Part shown: piece by piece, positions 44,931 through 58,508 of the stretch
Position numbering within the stretch: the stretch's first letter is position 1
Layout of the letters: every line of letters starts with the position of its first letter
Assembly (NCBI RefSeq): GCF_023078275.1
Contig: NC_062980.1
Location: 12,852,783-12,916,782 of the forward strand
Reading direction: 5' to 3'
DNA length: 64,000 nt
Origin: Leguminivora glycinivorella
Lineage: Eukaryota > Arthropoda > Insecta > Lepidoptera > Tortricidae
The notes under the pieces: model-generated
What the model was told of the DNA's origin: nothing
Database searches by the model: none
Seen by the model: only the letters and a program-made list of their open reading frames with translations
Made by a program: the position numbers and the translations under genes

Positions 44931-45166
44931 ATAGTCTCCTTTTCCATACAGGTTCGTCTGACACCATCATCTGTGATATGCTGCTGGCGCTCGTTTCTAA
45001 AAGGAGATAATAGCAACATCGTGCCCTCTCCTCGCAAGTTCTATCGCTAAGTTCTTCATGCCAATATAATGAGATTTCGCTGTGAATGGCATTAGATATA
45101 GAATGTTTGCTGATTCACAGAACAGCATTGAATTGGCTAATATCAATTAAATATAATATCTTCACT
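44931..45166 (-). pseudogene. UGT copy B, remnant of exon 1
   Basis: The GTAAGT donor is retained after 44931. Against copy A there are gains and losses of one to three bases near the donor, in the region encoding HPATYHQ, at the TPFRE segment and in the signal peptide, and the ATG is lost. Only RRGHD and the GMKNLAIELA stretch remain clean. Confidence 0.75.
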
Positions 45167-45324
45167 TCTTGAACTGTTCTCTGAAAAAGACACCAAGACA
45201 AAATCACATTTTAAATATAATAATTATTGTACGGTCTGATTCACTTTACATTTGACAGCTCTTAGCATAAATATGTATCAAACAAATGTACTTGAACCGC
45301 AAATTTATAAATGCGAGCATTTCT

Positions 45325-45632
45325 ATTTTTTTTTGCCACTTTAATAGAAGTGTGATATTTTTGAAAAATATGCTATTTCTACTCAGAATTACTAGCTTTT
45401 TTTTTTTCAATCCCAGTAGTTAAAAAAAATTTATCCCATACGATTTGTTCTTAATGTGTTACCATTTTCCGTACATATTGTATGGGGTAGCAAAAGAGGA
45501 AAGTAACAAATATGTATGGAAATTCTGGACACTTTTGTCTCCCCAGTGAGATTGAAAATACTCGTGATTCTGAACTTACAATTGACCTAAAAATTCCATT
45601 AAACAATCAAAACTTTTTTATTGGCAAAAAAA
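45325..45632. mobile_element. MITE-like element with TTTTTTTTGCCA ends (copy B)
   Basis: Counterpart of 7503-7803, in the part of copy B that is rich in indels relative to copy A. Confidence 0.55.
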
Positions 45633-47157
45633 GAAATGCTCAAATAATTAGTTGTCTCCAGTGGAATCATTTACTTACTTATATATCCAAGGCTCATGGT
45701 TTGCCTTTACCATAAAGCAAATTAAAAATCAGGAAGTTAGAGCTAATTAAAGAAGTTCAGACAATAATTTTCATAATCACATTGATCACTGGTGACTCCA
45801 TAACTCCCTAACGATAAGAGTCCGATGTCTAATAATAATAGTGATATGCTATTTTAAGAAAACACAACACGTTTGTAGCTCTGGAATGTCAACAACTCCA
45901 GCGTCAGAGAAGCAAACACGTGTTGAGTTTATGTTATTCTTTGGTCCAATTTTGTTATTCCACATGGTAGTAAGTAAAAAATAACCGAGCAATATGCAAT
46001 TATTGCTTGACACGAGGTCTCTCACGCGTGATTCGGACTATAGTCTCCGCATGTTAGCCCTATCCCCTATCCGTATTATTTATGTTTTTTTTGGCATAAG
46101 ATATAACACCAATACGAAAAAAAATTATTACATACAAGAATGATTAATTTGTAGTTACACATTTAACAGCCTTTGCTGGCTTAGTAAACAATGTAAGTAC
46201 TAACAGGAGATATAATATTAACGTATTAGTATTTTTTGGCGAAGTATTAACGACGGCAGAATAACGACAATTTTCAAAACATGTATACAATATTTAAATA
46301 TTTATATACCGTCGAGTCTATTTTAGGTACTTACATCAACACACCAGGATTAATAATATCTAACAAAATTCGTAATATTAATGAGCCAAGACGCGACTTT
46401 ACATATTTAATTTTGTGTAAGTGTGTCGATACAAATGAACTCAAATATAAAATTTCAATATAGATTACTCAATATTTACAATATCTTTCTTTTTTACACA
46501 ATCACATAATATTCACAAAATATTTATACACACAACCGTTATACGCGACGTGCGTCACCAAGAATAGTGTGTATGCCCGCAGTTCAGTCTGTAGTATAAA
46601 GGTTACATTTACACATGAAGGTTTCCATAGTTTGGCATCATTACGAATGCTCTAATACGGTGAAGGTATATACTTCATACTGTAAAATACATTTGGCGTT
46701 AAACCTAATAAGAGCGATAAATGAAACCAGGCATATAATTCAATATTGTTATCATCAATTAGGTATTTTTGAGTTACTCTTAATTTTCAGCCATAATTAA
46801 TTTTTTGAAAATTTCCCAGCAGCAATGTACTGTAAACGTGGTTGCGATGACAATCAATGACAACTGTCAACGACTCGTAGACAAAACTAATCAGTATCCG
46901 TTAACCTTTACTCATCATTAAAACGCGTGTAAGACTTATTTTTGTCTTGCTATCACTAGGAAGAGATTCATTAATAATTATCAGTTCAAGTATGTCACTG
47001 ATTACTTAGCACTTAGAACATTAAGAAGGAATTAAATAAGTGACAATGTAATGATCGTATTTTACAGTATATAATACGTATGGCGTTATATTACTGCACT
47101 AATCAGGTATTCACTAATCAGCGAACGAAGGATTATTTGAAATTAAAATATTATTTT

Positions 47158-47574
47158 CAGTACAGATGGTGTTTTTTTACGCAAGTTCGAAGGGCCATCT
47201 GTAGTGAAAAACGTCATACGATACACGTGCGAAAAGGAAATTCGTAAATTACGAATCGTAACTCGTGTCGATTTAAAACACTCCCTTCGGCCGTGTTTAT
47301 TTATCGCCACTAGTTTCGAACTTCCTTTTTTGCGCACTTGTATCGTAATGTACTACTTCAGTACAGAATGGTGCTTTTTTACGCACTAGTGAGAAGTGGT
47401 TCATTTTTTGTCAGGTAGAAATTTCGGAGAGTCACCTGAAAAACGTCGTATGATACACGTGTGAAAAGGAAATTCGTAGCTCGTGTCGATTTAAAATACT
47501 ATCCTCGGTCATGTTTTAATTTATCGCCACTCGTTCCGAACTTCGTCTTTTCCGCACTTGTATCGTAATGTACT
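47158..47574. repeat. Two tandem units of a MITE family (copy B)
   Basis: Counterpart of 9299-9713. Confidence 0.7.
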
Positions 47575-47634
47575 ATTAGTAACTATTAACGCATCATATT
47601 TATATAGAAATGTTATAACTGAGTTAATATAGTA

Positions 47635-48398
47635 AAAACCGGCCAAGTGCGAGTCGGACTCGCGCACCGAGGGTTCCGTACAAACCTTAAAAAATATATA
47701 TTTTGTAATGTAACTAAAAATTTAAGGTTTTCGGAATTTCTTTTTTCCTTTATGTGTGCTATAAAACGTTGCTTCATGCCAAATTTCAAGATTCTAGGTC
47801 GACTGGAAGTACCCTTTGAGGTTTTGATTCCCTTGCGAGTACTTGCGAGTTTCAAAAATATGCAGCTTAAATTGCTGTTTCTTTTGATTGCGTTGACATA
47901 GAAGTTTGATTTTGTTACAGCTTAAAGGTATTATAGACCTGAGTATTTGGTATGAATTTCAATTTAATACCTCTACGCGTTTATGAGGAAATGGGTAGTA
48001 AGGTTAAAATTATTAACAAAAAAAAATATATTATGTGATGTAACTAAAAATTTATGGTTTTCGTAATTTTTCCTTTATCTATGCTATAAGACGTTGCTTC
48101 GTACCAAATTTCAAGATTCTGAGTTCACGGAAGCACCCTGTAGGTTTTGATTCCCTTGCAAGTGTCGAAAATTTGCGGCATAAACGGCTGTATCTTTTTG
48201 ATTGCGTTGGCTTAGAAGTTTGATTTTTTCACAGCTTCAAGGGACAGTAGACCTGAGTAATTGATATAAATTTCAGCTTCATACCTCCACGCGTTCCTGA
48301 GAAAAAGGTCTTGACAGACGGACGGACGGACGGACAGACGGACAACAAAGTGATCCTATAAGGGTTCCGTTTTTTCCTTTGAGGTACGGAACCCTAAA
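47635..48398. mobile_element. Dispersed lepidopteran repeat with GGGTTCCGTA inverted ends (copy B)
   Basis: Counterpart of 9773-10530, with a few small indels. Confidence 0.75.
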
Positions 48399-48862
48399 AA
48401 TCAACCATAAACCTGAGAATCGAGTGAAACAAAATAAACTAATACTTGTAATTAAACACCATTAGCGCAAAAAACCAAAGCTAACTTTTTAAATTACCCG
48501 CAATGAATCATCTACTTTGCGAATGTGGATTAAAAATATGAGCTTCGTACGAACATTCAAATTAGTCTTGGCAGTTCTAGTAAATTGCGATTACTTTAAA
48601 ATTTCACAGTTGGCTTTTCGTGGAAGTTTGCTGACTGTAAAATATGTAATCATTTCAAATATTACAATACCTACTGTGGCCAGGCTCATTGTACGTAACT
48701 ATGTATATATATATACGCGTAAGAGGGATTTCGACGGTCAGTATCCAATCATTTAACACAGTTAAAGATAGTAAATGTGAAGTGACAACCATATCGCTCT
48801 TCTGTAAGTAGTGGCGCGACAGAGCTTCTCTAGCGTCAACTATTGTCACTTCGGTTAGGCCT

Positions 48863-48975
48863 CAGGCGGTCTAGCACAACTTGTGCGCTCTCGCCCGCGA
48901 ATCCATACTAAACTTGAAGTCGCGTTTGATGTATGGACTCGCGCGTGAGAGTTCAAGTTGTACTAAGCCGCCTGG
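48863..48975. repeat. Hairpin MITE (copy B)
   Basis: Counterpart of 10998-11107. Confidence 0.8.
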
Positions 48976-49002
48976 TGTCGTTTGAGCATATTCTTGTAAC
49001 AG

Positions 49003-49174
49003 ATATGCTGACCCTCATGCTTCCGCTTTCGACCAATTCAAAGCAGAACATGCCCGTCCATACGGAGAACTTGCTTACACCACCTTAGCTGGATTAGTAG
49101 AGCATCCATTCCATATAGCCTGGAATGAAGCGGGGCCTCAGAATTCGGAACTCGGCCGCGGTCTTGCCATTTGA
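49003..49174 (+). CDS. Candidate terminal exon of an unrecognised gene (copy B), weak
   Basis: Counterpart of 11136-11307, open over the same length. Confidence 0.2.
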
Positions 49175-49612
49175 TTCTATGTACCTACTTACAAGTACAT
49201 GTCTCTTATTAGGAATTTAAGAAAGTGAGATGCTTAATATATTAATAATTCTAAAAATAGGTATAATCTAGCTTGCTATTTAAGCTTTGATTTTAATTAG
49301 TTTGAAAGACAAGATACAACAAATATACAACAAGAAAAAGCGGCCAACAGGAGGATAGTCAGCACCACGTCGTGAACATTTTTTCTATTTTAAACTATTG
49401 TTGTTCTCAATATAACGGCAAATAGAAATAGTTAAATAGATTCGCCTAAACTACCAATCTGTTTCTAGCTACATAATACTTACATAAATGTTCGTGTCAA
49501 CGTAAACAAACTGAAACTAGTCGCTCTTCAACTTGAAACTTTAAATCAATAAGATTGATTTATCTATCCAGTTCATGAATTCCGATGAATAACACTGTCT
49601 TACTTACCGTCT

Positions 49613-49762
49613 GCAGGGCTAGCACATGATTGTCGCTAGTGTATTACTTATATGTCGCCGCGAGATAGATCACACTTCTTTTTTCTGATTGTATTAATGA
49701 CATAAGGACGGGTAGTCTATCTCGCGGCGACATACTCTCGCGACAATCATGCGCTAACTCTG
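49613..49762. repeat. Hairpin MITE (copy B)
   Basis: Counterpart of 11742-11892. Confidence 0.8.
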
Positions 49763-50211
49763 CTGATTCGAACTTTTCAACAAACATAACTCTAGATAAG
49801 ATAAGGATCGGATAAGTGACGATCGTCTGGCGTAGCGCATAGTGACCCTACCCGCTAAGCCATAGTCCTTGAATTTCGTTGTCTGAGTACCCACAGCACA
49901 AGCCTTCTTAAGTTTTCTGTGGGACTCAGTCAATATGTATAACAGGTCCTATATTTATTCATGTATATGTCACTGTTGTAAATGACAACTCTTCAAACAA
50001 AAATTAAAGAAAGAACCAGGCGGTACGACGATGTTATTCATCGGAAGCAGATATTTGAAATTTCTGAGAGTTTGAATTGGTTTGTCACTATTTTGGAATC
50101 GGAATAAGTCTTGAATGCGGTCGCAAAGCAATCAATTTTGTCGCTAGTTTACGTCCAGATCCAGACTAGTGGTAATCAAATTCCTTGGCATGTAAATGTA
50201 AAGAAACATAC

Positions 50212-50346
50212 CAGTGGCGACGCGTGAAAATATTTGTTGGTAAAGCCGGAAGGGTTTTTGGGATCTGTTTTGTATGGACTTCTACAGATACTGCAGAATT
50301 TTAGGGAACTCGTTGGGAATCGAGTTGTATCGACGCTACGCCACTG
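50212..50346. mobile_element. hAT-type MITE, 135 bp (copy B)
   Basis: Counterpart of 12334-12468 with the same ends and target duplication. Confidence 0.85.
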
Positions 50347-51386
50347 CAACATACACAAAATTTGTATGTACGTATTTTTATTGTCTGTCGTCATTACGAG
50401 TTGCAGTTTATTCAAGATTGTACTTGTCATGATGATAAGCAATCTAATATAGGTAGTTTCAACTCAGTTGAGGCCACGCACACTACAACACTGTCATGTA
50501 ATGACAACGAAATTTTGAAATTAGTGTTCTTACTGTGTACCGACTGCAGATTCAACAGTGAATTGCAAGAAAGACCAAAAAGTTTCTATTAACTATTTTG
50601 TTAAGAATTACGTCTATAGAACAATTTTCAAACATAACAGAAAATAAAATATCTCGTAGGTATGTGATTAATTAATTGTCAAATTATGATTGTAATATTA
50701 ATCGTAGAAATCAAAGATAATATATAATAAATTTCAATTTTAATTCAATTTAATTTATATCGATAGCTGAATACTTATTTGGAAGTGAAATTTCATATGA
50801 GCTATAAAGTTCACCGGATAATTTAATTTAATAAAATAATATCGTTTGTTTTTAGCAAAATTTTATTTGTGCCACCGCGACTTCTGTCTGCTTATTAGGT
50901 ATTTCGTTATCAAACCTCTTCAAATATGATTGAAGTAACTGGCACTCGTTACATCGGAGTCATACCTATTGACAACTGCATTTTCCAAGAGATAAACCGA
51001 ACCTTATAATCAATCCTAACGAATCAGATGAAGATATGCCTAAGTAACGGTGGTTTATAAAAAGATTTGTTCATTATTTTTTACTATACCTATAAATAAT
51101 TATATAAGAAACTAAGACTAAACTTAAAAGCTAGCTAAGTCTAAAATAGGCCCTTGAGGCATTGTACCAAGGATACTGGCGACATTTCCTCGCAGTATCG
51201 CAATGCTGATACGTTGTGCGAATCAAAATTTCGGCACTTCCTGCCGCTGCGCCCGCTTTTATCTTGGTCCGTTGGAGGTGAGACGGTGCCAATTATGTAA
51301 ATATGTTCATGTGAATAAAGATTTATTTAAAATACCTATAAAACAATGTACACAAAGCTGGAAAAAATATTGATATCAACATATAC

Positions 51387-51845
51387 TTTGAACTCCAGAG
51401 ATATTTAAGAAATTAATGACACCCGCCATTCTGACGTCAGGTTGGCGGGTGCACTTCCAGTTCTAGCTAATGGCTGCTTACTCAAGGGTGAAAGTACTGC
51501 TCTAAGGTTAGTGCTCGCAATGTGCTTCCACATGTATGAAACACACACTAATTCCGTTGAAGAGTAATATGGGGATTGAATAAATATATCTATAACGCCT
51601 GCTGAAATAAAATAGCAATGTTCATTGCCTGCAATGCAGCATTAACATGCAGGCGCTTTTCCAAAAAAGTGATACTCATAGATATATTTATTCAATCCCA
51701 GATTACTCTTAACGGTTCTCTGAATTAGTTTGGTTTCATACATGTGAATAAACCTCAGGCAGTACTTTCACTCTTGAGTAGGACGGAAACACCCGCCAAC
51801 CTGACGTCAGAATGGCGGGTGTCATTAATTTCTTAAATATCTCTC
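51387..51845. repeat. Large nested palindrome, copy B, outer arms missing
   Basis: It retains the centre and inner arms (CTTTGAACTCCAGAG on the left, TTAAATATCTCT on the right). The outer ~120-150 bp of each arm present in copy A is gone on both sides, and the right arm also lacks a stretch around ACATGTGAATAAACCTCAGG. Confidence 0.9.
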
Positions 51846-53283
51846 CGTGTTTCACTTAACACTAAAAACCTGAAAACTGTTTGTTCAGAATCGAGAGTAG
51901 AATCGATTGAGCTATATCTTGATGGGGGTAATATTTTTTGTTTTAATTTGTATTATTAGTTATTGTTTACGTGCCCATTCTACAAATTTGTAATACAACA
52001 TTGTGTATATCATATTGTTAGAGGTTGTATACCTTTTTCAGTATTTAAGGGTATTAATACTGGCTGGTTACTAGGACGATTATTTTTTCCGCTACGAGAT
52101 AGACGTTGTGCGTCAGTTTAATTTTAAAGTTTATCATAAGTCATAACAAATTGAACTCGTACCTAATTACAACCTTGTCATTTTGAATTTTAGGTTTAAA
52201 TTTGCTTACTGAGTCACCTGTCCAATTTGAAGTTTACTGTGACACAGGTTATTTAAATGCTTTACATTGACATAGCTGTCTATTGGTAAACCTTATGTCG
52301 TTGCAGTAACGTACACAATTAAACAGTTTGAAGGTATATGGTGGTAGCTAGCAATTATTTTATTGAGTGTAGAGTTAAAAGCCTAGTAGAGCTGCACAGA
52401 AAATTTAAAACTCAATTTAAAAAAATAATAATCATCAGATTAAAAATGAACATTCTAGATATGAGTTTAAAAAAATAAAAATCAGTTGGGGTGTCTGAGC
52501 TTTTGAGTGATACCGGAAACACCGTGTATAGAATTCTGACGCTGTGGCACCTTTCTACAGAGCAAAGATACTTTACGTTGCTTACATAGCGCGAGAGTTT
52601 AGGCGTGTTTTTGAACATGGAGAATGTTAGCAGAATGTAGAAAGCATTCTGGGGACGAGAGTTATTATTTTTGTAATGCTTCTGTAAATTTGTACGAGCT
52701 ATTGTCAATAGTGTTCCGTAACAGGTATTGGATAAATCCGATAAGACAAATATGAGATGTTTTGAAAAGCGTTCAAGAGTTTTGAGATTTATGATTTAGA
52801 TAATATTTTTGCTCATTTATTTTGTATTATTAGAATTTATTTTTGACGTGTATTTAACCATGTAATAATTATACTGTGTTAGAACATTGATTAGAATACC
52901 TGGATACGTGTATACCTATTGCATGTCTGTATGTAGTCTCATCTTGTATGAAATGTACACACTAGAATAATTATGAAACAATTCTTGTAAATTTGAAATG
53001 TACAAGCCGCCGAAGTACCTATACAAGATATACTGATTTATTATTTACTAGCTTCTGCCCAAGAGACAAAAAGTAGCCGATCTCACTTTACACCCCTTCA
53101 ACCACCTCCACTTAAAAAATCACGTCAATTATCGCTCCGTTTTACCGTGAAAGACGGACAAACAAACAGACACACACACTTTCCCATTTATAATATTAGT
53201 ATGGATTATCATAATACCTCATAGGTATTATAATCGTAATGAGAAAGTATAGTGCGGGGCGGAAGCGGCTCATTAGTATGAGA

Positions 53284-53914
53284 GTACAGTCCCTGCTGGC
53301 AGAAAGCATGAAACTTGGCATGTATATAGCTTATAGGTTTATAAGATTTTTTCAGAAATGATTAACTCGTCCCTATATTACATGAAAATGATATACGATT
53401 TGCCCTAGTTTCTAAGAGCAAAAAGAAGTAATGCATAGATTTCACCGAGGAAACAGGCCCTTTCCCTTTGTCTTGTGGGGGTAGTGACGTACGATTTCAT
53501 GACTATTGAGCTAAATCGGATCAGTTTCACCCAAGGAACAATTTTGTGAAGCAACATCGCCACAGGTAAAAGAGCAAAGTTGCTAGTTTTACTTATCGTT
53601 CAAGTCATCAAAGAGAAATATTGTTAGGGGAAAATGAGCATAGTTTGAAAATTATAAGTTCTAGCTTTATACTTCTATAGACAATATTGTAGAGAATTTT
53701 ATGAAGAATATACTTCTCCTAGACATCGTGATGATAGCTTTCACGGTTTTCATGGAAATATTAAAAAACTGAAATCAGGGATACAAAAGTGGGGGGAAAG
53801 AGGGGAAACATTGACACCTTGGCGTGTTTCTAATTCCATATTCTTTTCATTTCTTATAAACCTATAAGCTATATACATGCCAAGTTTCATACTTTCTGCC
53901 AGACCGGACTGTAC
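53284..53914. mobile_element. MITE with ~70-bp terminal inverted repeats (copy B)
   Basis: Counterpart of 15965-16630. A deletion of about 45 bp removes the inner end of the left arm. Confidence 0.85.
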
Positions 53915-54508
53915 ATCTGGTTAAGAACTCGGACTAGTACAAAAACGTGTGTCCATAATGTCATCCTATCCTACATTATTAGTACCTGGAGTGCATTTTT
54001 TTTTATCCATCTATATCGTAAATTTTGAATTTTAGAACTCTGTGCTACATAAACCTGCTGTACCTACATGCAGTTATTGAGAATTATTACCGATCAATGT
54101 GATCCATTGAACCGTAATGATGCCAGGTTAGATGTCAACCACAAAATTATGGTGATGCGAGATGATATGCATCTAACTGATTGGGCACAATACATTGCGT
54201 AAACTGTAATGCCTGATATCCTATATGCAGCGTAGAGACTTATGACGTTTTTGAATTAACAGGAAACCCACGCTAGGTGACCAATCAGTGTTGTTGTTTG
54301 TACGAAGTTAAATTAGGCCACTGGATATTGTGTTCAAACACAATGTATAGTTACTAAGATTATTGGTTGATATTGTTGATACAACCTGGTGCACATTTAT
54401 TGGAAGTTTTTTTTAATCTATTAAAATCTCGCACTATGTCATCTTCGTTTTCTTTAATGTATTTCCTGGTATGACGTTAATTTATTTATATTATCAGATC
54501 AATTCAAT

Positions 54509-54671
54509 TCAATTTAAGAGCGGGGCTCTTGTCGGTGCAGCTTGATGAAGTTGTCTCCACTTTGGTCGATCCGAAGCTAGCCTTTTAGTGTCCTGGTACG
54601 ACACGGCCCTTACATGTTCCTTTACTTGGCTCATATAACTCTTTCTTGGCCTTCCCCTTCCTCTCCTTCCA
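54509..54671 (-). pseudogene. C-terminal fragment of a LINE reverse transcriptase ORF (copy B)
   Basis: Same fragment as 17222-17383, but open in one frame over about 53 codons to the TGA, so the copy A frameshift is later. Confidence 0.65.
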
Positions 54672-57665
54672 TATAATTTCCCTTCTATTTATTATGATCA
54701 GATCAAATTCTATAATTTAAAGCTTCAGTACAAAAATAGCTCTCATGCTATTCTATGCATAATAAGGGATTTGGGTTTTGATTTCAACGTGCTAAAAGGT
54801 ACTTACTTTTTAAACGCCGCCCCAAATCTCAAGGAAGGGGGTTCTCAATTCGTCTGTATTTTGATTGGTCCCATTTTTATCAGTACCCAGTTCTGATGAT
54901 GGGATCCTGGAGAAATCGAGGGAACTCCTCAAATCTGAAAGGCATACATATGGTGATATTTATGTTTTTATAAGAACAGCATGCATTTACATACGAAGCA
55001 GTGACATTTGGTGTAGTGGGACTGCTGATGATGGTCAGAACGGAACTCCTCAAATCTGCAGAACGGCACACTTCTAGTGACTTTGGTATTTTTATAAGAA
55101 CAGCATGCATAAATGCATTGTTCAGAACATTGATATTTATTTGTTAGGAGATTTGTTCTCTTTGTTATGTTTGTTAAGCATATTAAGTTTTCAAGTCAAA
55201 TTTGGAAAGCTCGATTTCTTATAATCGGATATTGGATACATGAGGAATTGAGGAAACTCCTCAAACCTTAACGGTATACGTATATTCATTTGTATTTCCA
55301 TCAAATAATCAAAGATTTACATTAAAAGCAGTTTTAAAAAATACCTACACATTTCTACATAATCCAACACTCGAAAGTACCTTTCACCAGAACCCCAAAA
55401 GCGGCGGTTTTTTTTTTCTTAAAAATTATATTGTATGAAAGAAGAAATTTCCTGTTTAATGTTAAAAAAAGTACACAAAAAATTACAGAAATTTAAAAAA
55501 CGAAGCTTCAATATCCGATATAAAATGCCTCTCTGGCTATTCTATAACAACAAGGGTTCGTTCCGAAGGGTTTGGGTTTTGATTTCAACGAGCTTAAAGG
55601 TACTTATATTTTATCTTAATGTTCAAAAATAATACATAAACATTTACGATCATTAAAGATAAGTACATAACAATGCCTCCCCTATGAAATACAAGATCGC
55701 ATAAAAGGCAATTTAGTTTGAGACAACAGTACAAAAGATAACGAGCCAGGAAGCCCGGTCGCTGAACCAAAAGTAATTGATAATATAATTTAACAAGACG
55801 GTATAATATCTCTCTGTCACCCCTAGCTATCCGTCTCTCTCGACAGGAACAAATATCGGTAAATATATCTTCTAATCTCGGCTATTGATCTCATAACGCT
55901 TTGTTATTTACTTGCAATGAAAACGTGTTGCCTTTTTTACTCAGTTTTTTCCTATATGCTTGCTTTTTACTTGATAAATGGTATTGAATTGCCATTTTCA
56001 ATTTCAAACTCATTAAAAAGAGTAAGGAATAAATTAGTATAATATTCTGTCGTTATAATCCTTCATGGAGTCTAACATTTATATCTCATATTACGAAGGC
56101 GCATTATCTTTTTTTTTTACATTTTCACAAACTTACGTAGGTATTACATAAATTTCATTGAGTAACGTGTTCTAAAATGACAAAAAGCCTACCTTAAGCA
56201 TACCTATAGCCCTATAGGCTATTAAATTATATAGATTAAGGATACAGACATCTCATTGATGATGTATGTTATACATTGTATACGTTAATGTGATTACAAA
56301 TCTTTTTGATTTCATGCGAGGCTGGACTGTCTTCTCCCCGCTTTGATGTGTGGTTTGTCCTTAATATCATTGAGTTACACATTACATTGTAAGGATGTGG
56401 CTTAACGGTGGCAAAATCGTGGAAGAGCCTTGGGAAAGAGAAGAGAAGTGAAATGTATGGAGCCTTATACATTATTCTTCTCTATCCAATGAATTGCTGT
56501 ATCCTTACATTTGAAATCTGTTAAATATGGTTTTCGGTGGCTAATACACATATAGCTAATAATTTATTTAATTTTACTGACAGAATAAATAATTGAAACA
56601 TTTTTCTTTTCAGATGTAACATTATTTTGTTATGTTTCAGTTACGAGTAAATTAACAAAAAATACTGTAATAAATATCATCAAAATCATTGACTAAAATT
56701 TTATACAAATCGGACTTATTTCAAAAAATATCCAAGGTCGATAATAATGATTAATTAGGACAATCAAAATTTTATCAGAATGTTGGATATCTTAGGCTCT
56801 TATAATAAATATAAAACCATGATTATTTTAATAACCTCACTTTCTTTCCCTCATTATTTAAAAGAGAAAATTAGGTACATATAACATGCAATTATACAAT
56901 TTACAACAAAAACTGATCCAAGGCCATTGTTCAGAACAGGGTCCTGTTAGTACACCGCGTAACACTTTGACGGTTTCAAAATCCATAATACAAAATACAT
57001 TTTTGTCAGGTTTCAGTGGGCAAAAGTTCTCAACGACGATGAATTGTCAATCTATAAAAAAACCATTAAAAAGTTACGAAATGTCATCGTATTTTTAGCT
57101 GGATAGGATTGAACCTAACATGACTATTGGTAGAAGTATAATATTTTCGCATGCATAATTTTAAAGAAAATCCATTGGCCTATTTGATATAAGACGTGCA
57201 GTAACAAGGCCGAAAATAATTACATACACATTGCAACATAAGTTTCAGCAAAGTTTATCCTTGGCCTGTGACCACCGCTCACTTGGGAACATTCTGCGGC
57301 GAAACGGGGCAGTCTGTCGCTGAGCTGGCCATTACTCACGCAGAATACCAACAACACTCGAGAAACAAGCAATATACATATTACTTACTAATGAGTTTAA
57401 TTTAAATAACATGTTTGAGATTTATGAATTTTATTTTAAAACATCTTGCTTCCTTTTCTAAACTCTAAAATGAACTAGGCTGTCGGATGAAAGTGGCAGA
57501 CTAAATGGGTGAATCAACTTTTTCTTGCTTTTTGCAAGAATTGCCCATACTTATTATTAGCTCTACTTATGTGAGTTTTAACCTGGCCATCGTGAATAAA
57601 GATCCTTATTTTTATTTTACATTAAGGGAATAATTAAAAAAAACATTTACAATTAAATCTATAAT

Positions 57666-57730
57666 GTGACCCAGTGGAAGAGACACTTTTTTCATAAAAA
57701 AGTGAGGGACAGCTATGTCCACTGGGTCAC
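57666..57730. repeat. 65-nt hairpin (copy B)
   Basis: Identical counterpart of 20386-20450. Confidence 0.7.
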
Positions 57731-58256
57731 TGCTCGAAATAAAGTAATAAAATAGCAAATCCTATAAAAACATGATGTATTGCATAGCTTGTATATCTAT
57801 TTTTAATATAATAAGTATAAACTAATTACACTAAATACAAATTAAATTTTCTGACCACATGTAGTCGAAGTATGCGTAATTTTGCTGGCAAAGAAAAGTT
57901 GATTCACCCAAATACTGAGCCATAGAATAAAAACTGGACGCTTGTATATTAAAATGATATCTAATTTTATTTCCGGCAGACAGTGACTCGTCCTCACAAA
58001 ATGGGCCGCCACAAAAAGCAACATTCAAGATGGCTCAAGGGTAAAACCGGTGAATTATTTTTGAGGTCATAACAACCTTGGTTTCTTCGTCGTCTGTCAG
58101 ATTATTATATAAACTAAATGTATATAAGTATGCTTTCTTCCCGTGGGTGTCGCAGAAGTCGACTGTGCGATATGGGTTAAATTGTGGCGTAGGCGAGAGG
58201 CTCACAACCTGTCACTGCAATGTCACAATTTGGATTTTTTTCAACCCTTTTTACCA

Positions 58257-58508
58257 CACTGAGAGAAATTTGCATTGTGAATTTAACAAGTTCGACTTGT
58301 TGCGGTTTATCCGTTTGAATCAGCCAAACGTATGTTTAAAACAATATATTATGTCAGGTTGTTTTTATAAAATCAACTTGTTGATTCAAATATATTGCCG
58401 ATTCAAATGACAAGTAGCTTGTTGTTTGAACCAAAGAGCACGTAGGCGCTATTTTAACCAAAAAACTTGTTGAACGAACATGAAAACTGGTTGTATTTTC
58501 TCTCAGTG
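58257..58508. mobile_element. MITE with CACTGAGAGAAA ends (copy B)
   Basis: Counterpart of 20976-21227, the same 252 bp. Confidence 0.82.

Larger units (their letters stand above)
41822..45166 (-). pseudogene. UDP-glycosyltransferase, copy B: exons 2-4 intact, exon 1 broken
   Basis: Exons 2-4 (44140-43545, 42630-42408, 42318-41822) keep the same lengths, splice sites and phases as in copy A and differ by a few substitutions, among them Asn/Ser and Ser/Pro in exon 3 and Thr-Ile-Ser/Ile-Ile-Ile at the end of the membrane segment. Exon 1 (44931 to about 45166) keeps its donor but has several indels and no start codon: the ATG is destroyed by a two-base insertion. The neighbouring non-coding DNA is equally disturbed. 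If the sequence is right this copy cannot make a secreted UGT from this exon; if this is a low-quality consensus, it may be an intact allele. Confidence 0.75.
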
